Part shown: piece after piece, positions 28,801-40,800 of the stretch | How the letters are laid out: every line of letters starts with the position of its first letter | Position numbering within the stretch: the first letter of the stretch is position 1 | Origin: Conchocele bisecta | Lineage: Eukaryota > Mollusca > Bivalvia > Lucinida > Thyasiridae | Length of the DNA: 64,000 bases | Direction: 5' to 3' | Assembly (NCBI GenBank): GCA_029237695.1 | Contig: CM055265.1 | Coordinates: 71,215,912-71,279,911 of the forward strand | Program-made: the position numbers and the translations under genes | The notes under the pieces: model-generated | What the model was told of the DNA's origin: nothing | Seen by the model: the letters and a program-made list of their open reading frames with translations, nothing else | Databases searched by the model: none

Positions 28801-31800
28801 TAATAATGTTTAGAACATAAAACTCGCCCATTCAATGTTTCGTCCCTATACTGTATAATCTGAATCTAATCGCGCAACTTGTGTTCATTTTAATTAACGT
28901 TCGAGTAAAAGCATTTAATGCCAGTCCAATAAAATAAAATAGTTGCCATTTATTGCTCACCACTTAATGATCACCGACGGTCATTTCGGGAGTCCTGTTT
29001 AATCAGTGTCAACGCAAACACCTTTAACTACGGTCTGAATACCCGACTTTGATCAGGTAAACTGCAGGTGACAAACTTCTACTTACCTCCGCAAATTGAC
29101 ATTTCGACTTAACGAGTGTGAAATACAGTAGATTTACGTTTTCGGGACCTAAATATACCTTCGAATAAACGGAAAATTTGAGTTATCGAAATTTGACTTA
29201 ACCGAACTTAGTTATATGGAAAATAATAGGATTTTTTTTAAACGGGACCGTGCTAGTAATTCGACGTAACCGGTGATTTCGACGTAAGCGACTTTGAGTA
29301 AACGAGCGTAGCCTGTATTTGAAATACGGACTAATTATTTCGGACACCCTCGCTGATCACCATATCGAGAGCGTTATTATATTACAACATACAATTTTTT
29401 ACACAAAGAAACACACGAATTTCGTCTATGTATTGTGTTGCCTGGGTGTAATCGCGTATTCAGAAATTATTGGGAATTTAGCGAATTAATTTGTGGCAGA
29501 CATTAAAATACTTCTATAAACATGATAAATTATGTTGAAAACTGACATAAATTTCAGAGCAGACATCATCATATTTGGCCGATATTGATTTTCAAAATCA
29601 GTCGTATCTTCCGTAATGACGCTGAATGTTAACAGAAATTTCAGAGCAGTGCAGCCGAAATTTATACAGCGATCTGGTGACTTGGCTCCCATTCATCGCG
29701 GTGTATAATATCGCGATATTGCTTTGTGTGCCTCAGGGTGAAATTTACACTTAGTAAATATTGACACACGCGGTGTGTTTGATGTCGGCCAGCTGACTTA
29801 GGCTCTACACTTTAGACGAATCAGCATCGTGTAAACACACAGTTTCGAAACTAATGATGGAGTTTTATAACTTACGTTAAATTGCATTATGCATATTGGG
29901 ATTTACCGTTAATGGCATCATGCAATATTTTTCATGGCAAGATGACACCGACCGAAATTGGCCAGGTAAATGTTGGTAAGCGCTGCGTGGCTGAGTCACC
30001 GTAGGCCACGAAGGGGAGAGTACGGGGGGGGGGGACTCCCCCTTGAAAATTTTGAAATTTATATTCAATTTGGTGGCATCTGATGAGTTTTATGGTGCAT
30101 ATATTTGTAGTTGTTTAAGACAATTTCTGCATATATTGTTGCAAAAATGTTACAATGTGTTGATAGTAGGACAAATCTGAAGTTGTTATGCTCCTTTCGG
30201 GGGAGCATATTGTTGCCGCTTTGTCCGTCTGTCTGGCGTCCGCGTCACACTTCGGTTAAGGTTTTTTGTCAAGTCCATATCTTCAATACTATTAGGCCTA
30301 GAACCACCAAACTTGCACACATTAATCACCAGGTGCAAAACATAATGCCCCCTGACTTTTCGTCATGGAGGCATAAAAATTCAGGAATTTATTTTTCAAT
30401 AGGTTGGTCACCCCGTCATAGTGCAGACTGGAGTTATACTGCTTGCAAACATTCCAAGTTGTATACCATTTGTACACGTACATTGATGTATGTAATTAAA
30501 CTACACCGCACATTGTCTACAATCAATTCTTACTGTATGCTTATGTGACATCGAAATACGTCTTGTGTTCTCTACTGCACATTGCTGCAATTTCAGACGA
30601 CGTTTTTTAATGTGACAAAATAATGAATTCAGATGGATTTTCGTGATATTATGGACAGTGTGTCGTGATTTGATTTAACAATTATCATTTCTTACCAATG
30701 CCCATGAAATTAGCCAAGGTTGGCTGATTAGTTGGCAACTTCAGCTTCTTTTTCGGAGGCATTTTGAATCGGCTGCGCCAACTATCTCTCGATTTGGCTG
30801 ACTACACATCGCATGTCGTGTAGTACGCGAGTTTAATACACGATACATGCCTACTGACTCAGCGACTACCGGCTATGCTATATTTAGGTGCGTTGCCGGA
30901 AACGTATCAACAGATTACGCTGTAACGGAAACACACGAGCGGTTTCTCTGCAGTTTACGATTCAGGCCGAATCTATTTGTGTAACAGCTATGTGTTTCGA
31001 CAAGCGCATAAACATTTTGCGGAAAATGTAAACGTCAATGGTACTTTCGGTTTTTAAGAGTCACTATTATGTTTACAGACGTGGTATTATCAGTGTTATA
31101 GAAATTACACTAACGGCTAATAATGTGTAATAACGATACGGGATACGCCAGACAAGTTTTAAATAGCGCCAAATCCGTTTTTGTTTTTGTTTTTTTTACG
31201 ACATTATGAATTGTAGCCGGCACCAACTGAGCGAGTAGTCGGCTAAATCCCCGGCAGCCGGCGCTTACGGAGAGCTCTGAAGTACATGTATATAGTTTTT
31301 TTATTGTAAATATTCAGTTCTGATTTTCCCCCCATTTGTAGATGTACTTGAACATGTACATGTATTTGTACAGGTAATATATGGGATTTAGTACTAAACC
31401 CATTGACCCGGCCTTAAATGACATTAGCTGTTGATGGGCCGTTAAACCCCAACAAACAAACAAACAATTTAAAAACATGTAGATACACCGTGTGAAGAGG
31501 ATTGGAAGGAACGATAACTTATTTTCTTACATTTCAGCCAGTAGTTTACAGAAATCGAACGGTGAATTTACACCACTCTGGTGTTTGCCATATATAGAGA
31601 AATGATGTCAGTAACGTCGCAATTACGTTCTCAGACACACCCTCTGAATCATGAGACAGTCGCCTTCACTACAGCCCGCCTCCAGAAATTAATTTGCAGA
31701 TATCTTTACCATATTTTACTCTTGATTCACTTTTTTTTATGAACAATCATGTGTGAAATGTAAGAAAATGTTTATTTAACCAGGTGAGTTGATTATCTTG

Positions 31801-34800
31801 AAATAATTCCCTCGTGATTGGGTCCTACTGCTAAATAAACTTGTTTCTCTAAGCTCACTCGTTTGTTTAGCGTAAGGACCCAATCACTTGTGTATTATTT
31901 CACGATAATCAGTTCACCTGGTTAAATAAACGGTATGTATTTTATTGATTTTCAGTGCATTCGTGCAGAATGCCGCCACTAAGCTGAGCGACTACTACAA
32001 CGAGAAGACGCTAGGTGTGACGGCAGTCAATACAACCCAGCAGACACAGTGAGTCATTATACCATGGCATACATAGTTTGTTGAGGGGTATCTGTGGCTG
32101 TGACTGGAGAAATGGGGCTCTAGGGTTTTTCGACCAGTGTAGATCCAAATCAACCTGTGCCTTCGCACAGTTTATATTTCCATCTGTAACATTTAAGTTA
32201 AAGTTTTCTGCAATTCCCTGCAATGATCGATCCGTTAGATTGATCCATCTGGGCTGACTATGTGTAGTATAGTCTGACAGCCCGGATGGATACGTCTAAA
32301 GGTGGAAAAGGTATCTTTCGACATTAGACTGGTCTGTGGTAAACCCATTATTCCCCAGTTTATCATGACAAGTCCATTTTACATTGGACCGATCTGTGGT
32401 AAACTCAATATGTGCATGTTTATCATGACAAGTCCATTTTACATTAGACTGATCTTTGGTAAACTCAACATGTGCATGTTTATCATGGCAGGTCCATTTT
32501 ACATTAGACTGATCTTTGGTAAACTCAACATATGCATGTTTATCATGACAAGTCCATTTTACATTAGACTGATCTTTGATAAACTCAACATGTGCATGTT
32601 TATCATGACAAGTCCATTTTACATTAGACTGATCTTTGGTAAACTCAACATGTGCATGTTTATCATGGCAAGTCCATTTTACATTAGACTGATCTGTGGT
32701 AAACTAAATATGTGCATGTTTATCATGACAAGTCCATTTTACATTAGACTGATCTTTGGTAAACTCAATATGTGCATGTTTATCATGGCAAGTCCATTTT
32801 ACATTAGACTGATCTGTGGTAAACTCAATATGTGCATGTTTGTCATGACAAGTCCATTTTACAGTATACGATCTGTGGGTACTCAAATATGTGATGGTTT
32901 ATCATGGCATGTCCATTTTCATTTAGACTCTGATCATGGCAAGTCCATTTTACTTAGGGACTGATCTTTGGTAAATCAATATGTGGCTTGTTTATCTTGG
33001 CAAAGTCCATTTTTCATTAGCGGATCTTTGGTTAAATCAATATGTGCATGTTTATCATGGCAAGTCCATTTTACATTAGTCTTTGGATCTGTGGTAAACT
33101 CAATATGTGCATGTCTGTAAAACTCAATCTTGTTTCCATAATACAATTAGACTGATCTGTGGTAAACTCAATATGTGCATGTTTATCATGGCAAGTCATT
33201 TTACATTAGTGATCTTGGTAAACTCATATGTGCATGTTTATCATGGCAAGTCATTTTACATTGATGATCTGTGGTAAACTCAATCTGTGCATGTTTATCA
33301 TGACAAGTCATTTTCTTAGTGTATGTGGTAAACTCAATATGTGCTGTTTCATGACAAGTCATTTTATTAGATGATCTGTGGTAAACTCAATATGTGCATG
33401 GTTATCATGGCAAGTCCATTTTACATTATACTCATCTGTGGGATAAACTCAATATGTGCATGTTTATCCATGGCAAGGTCCATTTTTACTATTTAGGCTG
33501 ATCATGTGGTAACTCGATATGTGAATGTTTATCATGGACTAAGTCCATTTTACATTATAGACTGATCTGTGGTAAAACTCAATATGGTGCATGTTTATCT
33601 GGCAATAAGGGGTTCCATTTTACATTAGACTGATCCCTTTAGGTTTTAAACTCTATTATGTGCATGTTTATCTTTGGCAAGTCCAAAATTTTACATTAGA
33701 CTGATTGTGGGTAAATCAATATGTGCATGTTTATCATGGCAAGTCCATTTTACTTTAGGCTGTGGTAAACTTCAATATGTGCATGTTTTATGGCAAGTCA
33801 TTTTACATTAGGCTGAATCGTGTGTAAATCATATGTGCATGTTTATCATGGCAAATCCATTTTACATTAGGCTGATCTGTGGTAAACTCAATATGTGCAT
33901 GTTTATCATGACAAGTCCATTTTACATTAGACTGATCTGTGGTAAACTCAACATGTGCATGTTTATCATGACATTTGCAGACTGCCAGATTGGGATTGGG
34001 CGCAGTGTGACAACTGCCTCAAATGGAGGAGAATGCCCACAGGTTATACGGCCAAGCTGCCGGAAAAATGGTACTGTCGCATGAACCCGGATGCTGCATT
34101 CAAGTACGTATACTGGGGACCGTTTCACTAAAGTTTGTATAACTAAAATGTTCGTAAGTGCAAAATTATGATAGTCTGTATATTTGCCATTAATAGTGTT
34201 GTCTTCTAAACAATTATTGGATTTACATTTATTGAGCATAGGCGCAATGTCTTTATCAAGGAATTAGTTGATAAAGGCTGTGGGGCCAAAATGTTTAAAC
34301 AGTGTGTTTTGTTTTGGCGCAATGCCTTTAATATCAAACTACTTGACAAATTCCTTGACAAAGGCCTTGGGCCAAACTGTTTGAACAGTGGGTTTGTGGT
34401 TTATTAAGCTTTGATGTATAGAATCCAGGTACAACCTTCAGTCAGAGCTCCAGTTAAGGTGCGTAATTTGACCAACTTGGGGTGAACTTTTGTTATTTCT
34501 TCATCAAAAATGGCAAGTTGGGAGTCCTTTAGAATCGTCTCATTCCCATTCCTGCACTCCCAACTTGCCATTTTTGATGGAGAAATAAGAAATTTACCTC
34601 CAAATTACGCACCTTAACTGGAGCTCTGCCTTCAGTACCTATCAACAGTCCACATTAACCTCCGCTTATTGTATAAGATGACTGTGTTTACCTTTCACGA
34701 ACATGGACTATTTCCTATTTACATGTAGTTTGAGACTTTTGCTTTATGCACAAAAGGGGATACTTATTTTGTAAATATTAAAAGATATCCACAAATGGTT

Positions 34801-37800
34801 GCAGATATTAGGAAAGAGGTCCCTAGTGTTGAAAGGGTTAAATGTTTTTTATCCTTTACCAACAATTTTCGGGGCATTGTGTGATCTGTAGATTGAATTG
34901 TGTCTGGAACATTTTCTACATAGTAATTTGTTGACTCTTCTGACATGGGTAGATATTGACTGAAGGGTCAATCAATCAATTATTCAATTAATCAGTCACT
35001 CAATCAAATCATCAATCAATCAACCAATTAGTAAAACAATTAAGCAATCACATAAGCAATCAATCATTTTACAGTCGTTGTGAGTTTGAGGAGGAGCCGG
35101 AAGACGAAGATGAAGCCTTACAGGCGACATACTCCAAAACTTACAAGAGACAGATGTACGTATTCACCATACTTTCTGATTTATTCAAGAAATGTCGCAT
35201 GTGGCATACGACCCACGTCCGACTGTCCAAGGTCGAGGTCACTGAAGACTTGTTCACCTTGTTTATATTAGGGCAAATGCGTTGAAGATTTTATTTTATT
35301 ATTATCAAGGTAACCAGCAAGGGGACAGCCTCGTAATAGATATACCCTTGTTCTAAATTACAAATTACTTGCACTAATAACCCTTACACTGCTATCTTAA
35401 TTTCTTGTCGTCTGCTGTTTATTTTCTGTTTGCCATTTTTATCATAAAAAACATGCTTTGACAGCACTTTAGAATAATTTACAACATGCTTTGACAGCAC
35501 TTCAGAATCATTTCCATTTGAAATGATTCTGAAATGCTGTCAAACCATGTTTTTTATTGAGAAATAAGGCAAGATATAAAAGCAACAGCAGACGTCAATT
35601 GTTGTGTGTAGCGGTCTAAGAGTTAAATTGTCAACTAGCTCACTATTGCAGAAATCCATGAATATTTAGTCTTTCCTTGTTTTGAAAAATATTTGAATTG
35701 CTATAGTGATAGGATTTTGTGTATATTATTTTGTGTTGGTATTACAGGGAAGAGAAAAGGAAACAAACCAAAATGAATGAGGTAAGTGTTGTTTGCCTTG
35801 TTAGCTTTTGAAAATACACGGAGATAACATCTGTTTTCATTGGCCATTTTTATACGCCCGTTTTAAAAAGCGGGACGTATTACAGTGCTTGACACTCGCC
35901 GAATCGGCATGGTAGCCCAAATAAAAATATTTGGGCTAGTAAAAAGTTTGAATCCCACATTTCACTAGCCCAAATGGAAAGTTGGTAGCCCAAAAAAGGT
36001 ATGACTCAATTTAATGAAATATGCAATTAGGGGCGTATCTACACTGGCAGAGATGGACGAGTGACACAAAATTAAATGTACAATTTAATATGTTTATATT
36101 TATAATAGTCCACGGTGATGTGATTCTCTGTTGTGAGCTCCATCCACGGCCGGTCCCTCTTCCAATTCACCATTACTCCCCTGTTACCCCTGTTCTCCTC
36201 ATACCTAAAACAATAGACTGAATACTTAAGATAGAAAGTGGTATATACCCAAAGGAGATCAGAGAGCCAGGAAAACCAGAAACCGAACACTTTGCATCAA
36301 ATACATGGCACGCGTACAGCGATGGTCTCAGAGCCTTTAAAAGCGTGAAAAAACGCACTCCCCGACCAGCGGTGTACGATTCCCAAGAGAACGCAATAAA
36401 CACTACACGAAAAGTAAAAATACAACAAAAGCCCCACAAGACACTACCCACAATTACCCAACAAACACACTATAGTATTTTCGTGCTAAATAATTCTAGA
36501 AAAGTACCCCCCCCCCCTATCTCCCTCCACAACCCGGTATTATTCAGGGCTGGCGGGCATCTTAAATTAGTACGGGAAATTCCGGACAGTTGGTCGCCCT
36601 AGGTTTCAAAACCAAAGTGAAACCGAAAGTGTGAAACAGAAAGTGCGAAAACAATCGATCACTTCCTGGTTCAATCGGCATACCTCGGATGTGTACATTG
36701 CACCCTGTGAGATTATGTCATGGAGAAAACAACCTTATGATCAACTATTCTGGCTTCGTAATTTAACGTGTTCCACTTATAAAAAAAAAAAATACACAAC
36801 TACTTACTTGGCCCATTTACCCTTCTTCTTTACTGTCTTTCGCATCATGAAATCCCACTCATTTTTGGGAGCCGGCACAGCTTCAAGGTCGATAGCTAAG
36901 TCGTCGACTTTCTCCTCGTCCGCCATTATTATCGCGACGAACAAAACCGAACGTTCCGAATGATACCTATTTCGCCCAAGTCGGTTCGTACATTTTCAAA
37001 ATCGCGCTTGATAGTTTTGTCACTATTTTGTTTATTAATTCCACGAAAGAGTATCGATTCGTAGATAATTTGAAAGGTAATCAGTATTGCTATGCAGCTA
37101 CATTCAATGCATTTCTGCGCTTAATTAACATGCGACAAGTTGTTTTATAGAATGCAGAGATTGGGTCCGAAAACAAATGAGGACGAAATAAGCAAGGTGC
37201 GATTTCGAACGCCGGGTAACATCCGCCATTTTCATTGGATAATTTACGCAGTCAAGAGTATGCCTACCCAATCAGCAACGTAAACACGCGTGTTTGACAA
37301 AGGTCAACGATTGTTTTTATTAAAAATAACAAGGATTTGTTTACAATCGTCAGAAACAGCAAATATTTTGAGTTTGGTAAGAAAGACGAACATCTTCCAA
37401 AATATGTGTGGTCACCCAAAAGAAAATATTTGGGCGAGTGTCAAGTACGCGGCGGGTAAAATCTGCTCGCCCAAGATGAAATTCACTCGCATTGGCGACT
37501 TGGCGACCGCCCATATCGAGCACTGTATTATGTATTCACCTTGTGCGGGTGGGCGGGTGGACACAGCTTGTCCACGCAATAACTAGAGGTCTACTTGACG
37601 GATTGTAACCTGATTCGGCATACATGTTTATCACGGCAAGACGAGGAAGCCTATTGATTTTCAAAAATTTCTGATGACTTATCTCCCCTTGGCGGCCATT
37701 TTTATTTTTCGCACTCTGTATCCTTGTCCAGGCAATAACTCAAGTTCTACTTCATCGATCGTAACCAAATTCAGTTACATGTTAATCACAGCAAGACGAG

Positions 37801-40800
37801 GAAGCTTATTGATTTTGAAAATTTTCCGATGACTTTTATTCCCTTGGCGGTGATTTAAATTTTTGCACTCTGTATCCTTGTCTGCACAATAACTCAAATT
37901 CTACTTAACTGATCTTAACCTAATTCAGTATACATGTTTTTCACATTAAGATGAAGAACCATATTGGTTTTTCAGCGAGTTATCCCCCCTTGTTGACTGG
38001 CCTTGCCTCGACGGGCGTATATTGTGACCTTCGGTACTCTTGTTTTATTTGATGAAATGCCATCAAATATTGATTTTATTGTGAAAAAAAAAATTAAGAT
38101 GGGGGAAAATGAGCTGAAGGAGTTACAGGAAGAGTCGAAAAAGAAATAAATTTTGAAATTGACTCCGAAACCTGGCGAGATAGCTGAGATTTTCTGGCAA
38201 AATAAACATTCATTCACCATTACCCCAGGTATTCATTGACATTATTATACATTTTATATCAGACGAACATTTCCACACTGATATCAGGGGCGATAACCGT
38301 GTTTCCTTAAAATGTTAACGGACATTACTATTTATTTTTAGCTCGACTAAAGTGAGAGCTTATGTAGTTGCGTCCGCGTCACCGTCACCGTCACGTCACG
38401 CCTTGTTTAAGGTTTTTAGTCAACCTTGTATATGGAATACTCCTGGCCCTACACCCACCATACTTGGACAACTTCATCTCCTAGTGATGTACATCAACAA
38501 CCCCTGACCTATATTTGACCTTGACCTACATTTAACCTTGAATTACTTAGTTAATTCCCCTTGGTTAAGGTTTTTAGTCAACCTTGGTTAAGGTTTTTAC
38601 TCAAGCTTGTACATGGAAATTCTATTGTGCATACAGACGCCATACTTGGACAACCTTTTCTCATAGGGATGTACATCAATAATCCCTGACCTATATTTGA
38701 CCTTGACCTACTTTTACCCTTGGATTACTTAGTTATTTCCCCTTGGTTAAGGTTTTTAGTCAAGCTTGTTTGTATATGGAAAACTCCTGGGCCTACAGCA
38801 ACCATACTTGGAAAACTTCATCTCCTAGTGATGTACATCAGTAACCCCTGACCTATATCTGACATTTAACCTTGAATTACTTACTTAATTTCCCTTGGTT
38901 AAGGTTTTCAGTCAACCTTGGTTAAGGTTTTTATGCAGGCCGCGGCCACCTTGTTTGTCAAGCTATGTGTACATCGACAACTCTCGTAATCGAGCTATGC
39001 TGTTCTCCTACAGCTCTTGTTGGTATTTATTTTTTGATGTGCAATGATCATACTTGATAGTCTGTTGAAAATATTATTTTTTCAGGTGACGCATTTAATT
39101 AGTATAAATAATTAAAACCTATCATGCCTCATTTGCATATGAAAGTAGCCTGATACCACCGCGAGTCACTATCAGTAAAATAAATATTACTAAAATGATT
39201 ATAACTTATAGTGCGCACTTGTAATTTTTAGAACTTGTGGAAGAGTGACACAATTATACACTTATTTAATTCCTATAAAGAACAGCCTGTGCCTACTGAG
39301 TGGGCATGTACCTTTAAATTCCCATAGGAAAATTGTTTTTCGCAATAAAATTAATATTTGATGGAATTTCATGAAATAAAAAAAATCTGTACGGCGACTT
39401 TTTGTACTTACATTTAAATATTTTTAAGATTTAATGTGCTGAATAGCCAAAAGTTCATCGGCAGCAAAACGTGGAACAGACAGTAGTTACTTCCCTTTGC
39501 AAATCTACTTACAGAAATCAGGTCCTATGCTGTATTTCAACGTTTGTTTCTTAGAGTAGTCCCAGGCCAGACTGCACATCTGGGTCTACACTGATTGCGT
39601 AATAACATTAATAAGTGTGAAAATATGAATCTGGCAAATAATACAGTCCCGGATCAGATTGTGCAGATATGAAGGATGATCTGGATCAATACTAGTCGAA
39701 CACACTATAATTGCTCGTTTGCATAGCAAATCATGATACATTCGCCTTTTTTACAAGCAATAAGGCCGTAAACTACACAATTTGGACCAAATTTCTATAA
39801 CTAAATTAAATGGGAGATAACTAGCTACGATCCCTCATTCTGTATCTAGGCCCAGAAGATCGTGGAGAAGGAGAGGCTGCTGGCCCAGAAGGAACAATTA
39901 CTGCACATCAAAGAGCGGGAAATACACCGACAATCCGAGGAACTGGTATGTGATAGCATGTGATTTTTAGCACACCTTCCAAAGGAAGGAGTGCTTATGC
40001 CATACCCCTGGTGTCGTAATTAGTGTCTGTCCATCTGTCCGTCTGTCTGTGGGTCTTCAAAAATCTGAACACTTAACATTGGGGGAAATTTGTTATAATT
40101 TCAGGGGGCCGTTTCACTCAACTTTGTACAACTAAAATGTTTGTAAGTGCAAAATTATGATAGTCTGTAAATTTCACATTAACAATATTTTCTTGTAAAC
40201 GATTATTGGATTTACATTTATTGAGCATCCATCCATTGAAATTTCCAGACGATCCTAAATTTGCACTTACGAACATTTTAGTTGTACAAAGTTCAGTGAA
40301 ACGGCCCTGTTTCCTATCACGCCATTTCTTGATATCAGACCCCCGCTAACCCCAAGGTCAAGGTCACAATCTTAGTGCTTTCACAAATTTAACATTTGCG
40401 GGTAATTTGTTGTAATTTCTGTTCTTCATATTACACACATGTCTTGTAATGGCTCTCTATCATGCCATGCCAAATGCGTGACCCTCGGACCTTCAGACCC
40501 CTACCTATCCCAAGGTCAAGGTCTTAGTGCATTCACAATCTTAACATTGGGAGAATTTTGTTTCCTATCATACGACTTCTTGATATTTCACACATGCCTT
40601 CCTCTAATGGTTCTCTATCATGCCATGCCAGTCACGACCCCTCAGACCTCCTCTAACCAGAGGTCAAGGTGAAAATCTTATTGCATTCACCAACATAACA
40701 TTGCCTTCACAAATGCCTTCTCTAATGCTTCTCTATCATGGAGTTAGCCCCCTTCTTCCACAGACCCCTTCAATTCACACACATCCCCCATGTGACGAGT

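Larger units (their letters stand above)
35851..38043. repeat. TACGCCCG...CTCTTGTT element, split by a transposon
   Basis: The head ATACGCCCGTTTTAAAAAGC GGGACG continues after the inner element at 37526 as TATTATGTATTCACCTTGTG, then three units of about 150 bp (CAATAACTCAAGTTCTACTT, GACGAGGAAGC). The end is CGACGGGCGTATATTGTGAC...ACTCTTGTT. Relative at 27534-28172. Confidence 0.75.

Noticed and set aside
30111..30548. 145-codon + open frame
   Set aside because: It crosses the ATGCTCC hairpin element and has no conserved motif or splice partner.
32302..32964. 220-codon + frame with a 20-residue repeat (and a minus frame at 32704-32886)
   Set aside because: It is produced by a 60-bp minisatellite whose period is a multiple of three. 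It lies in an intron and ends where the array becomes irregular.
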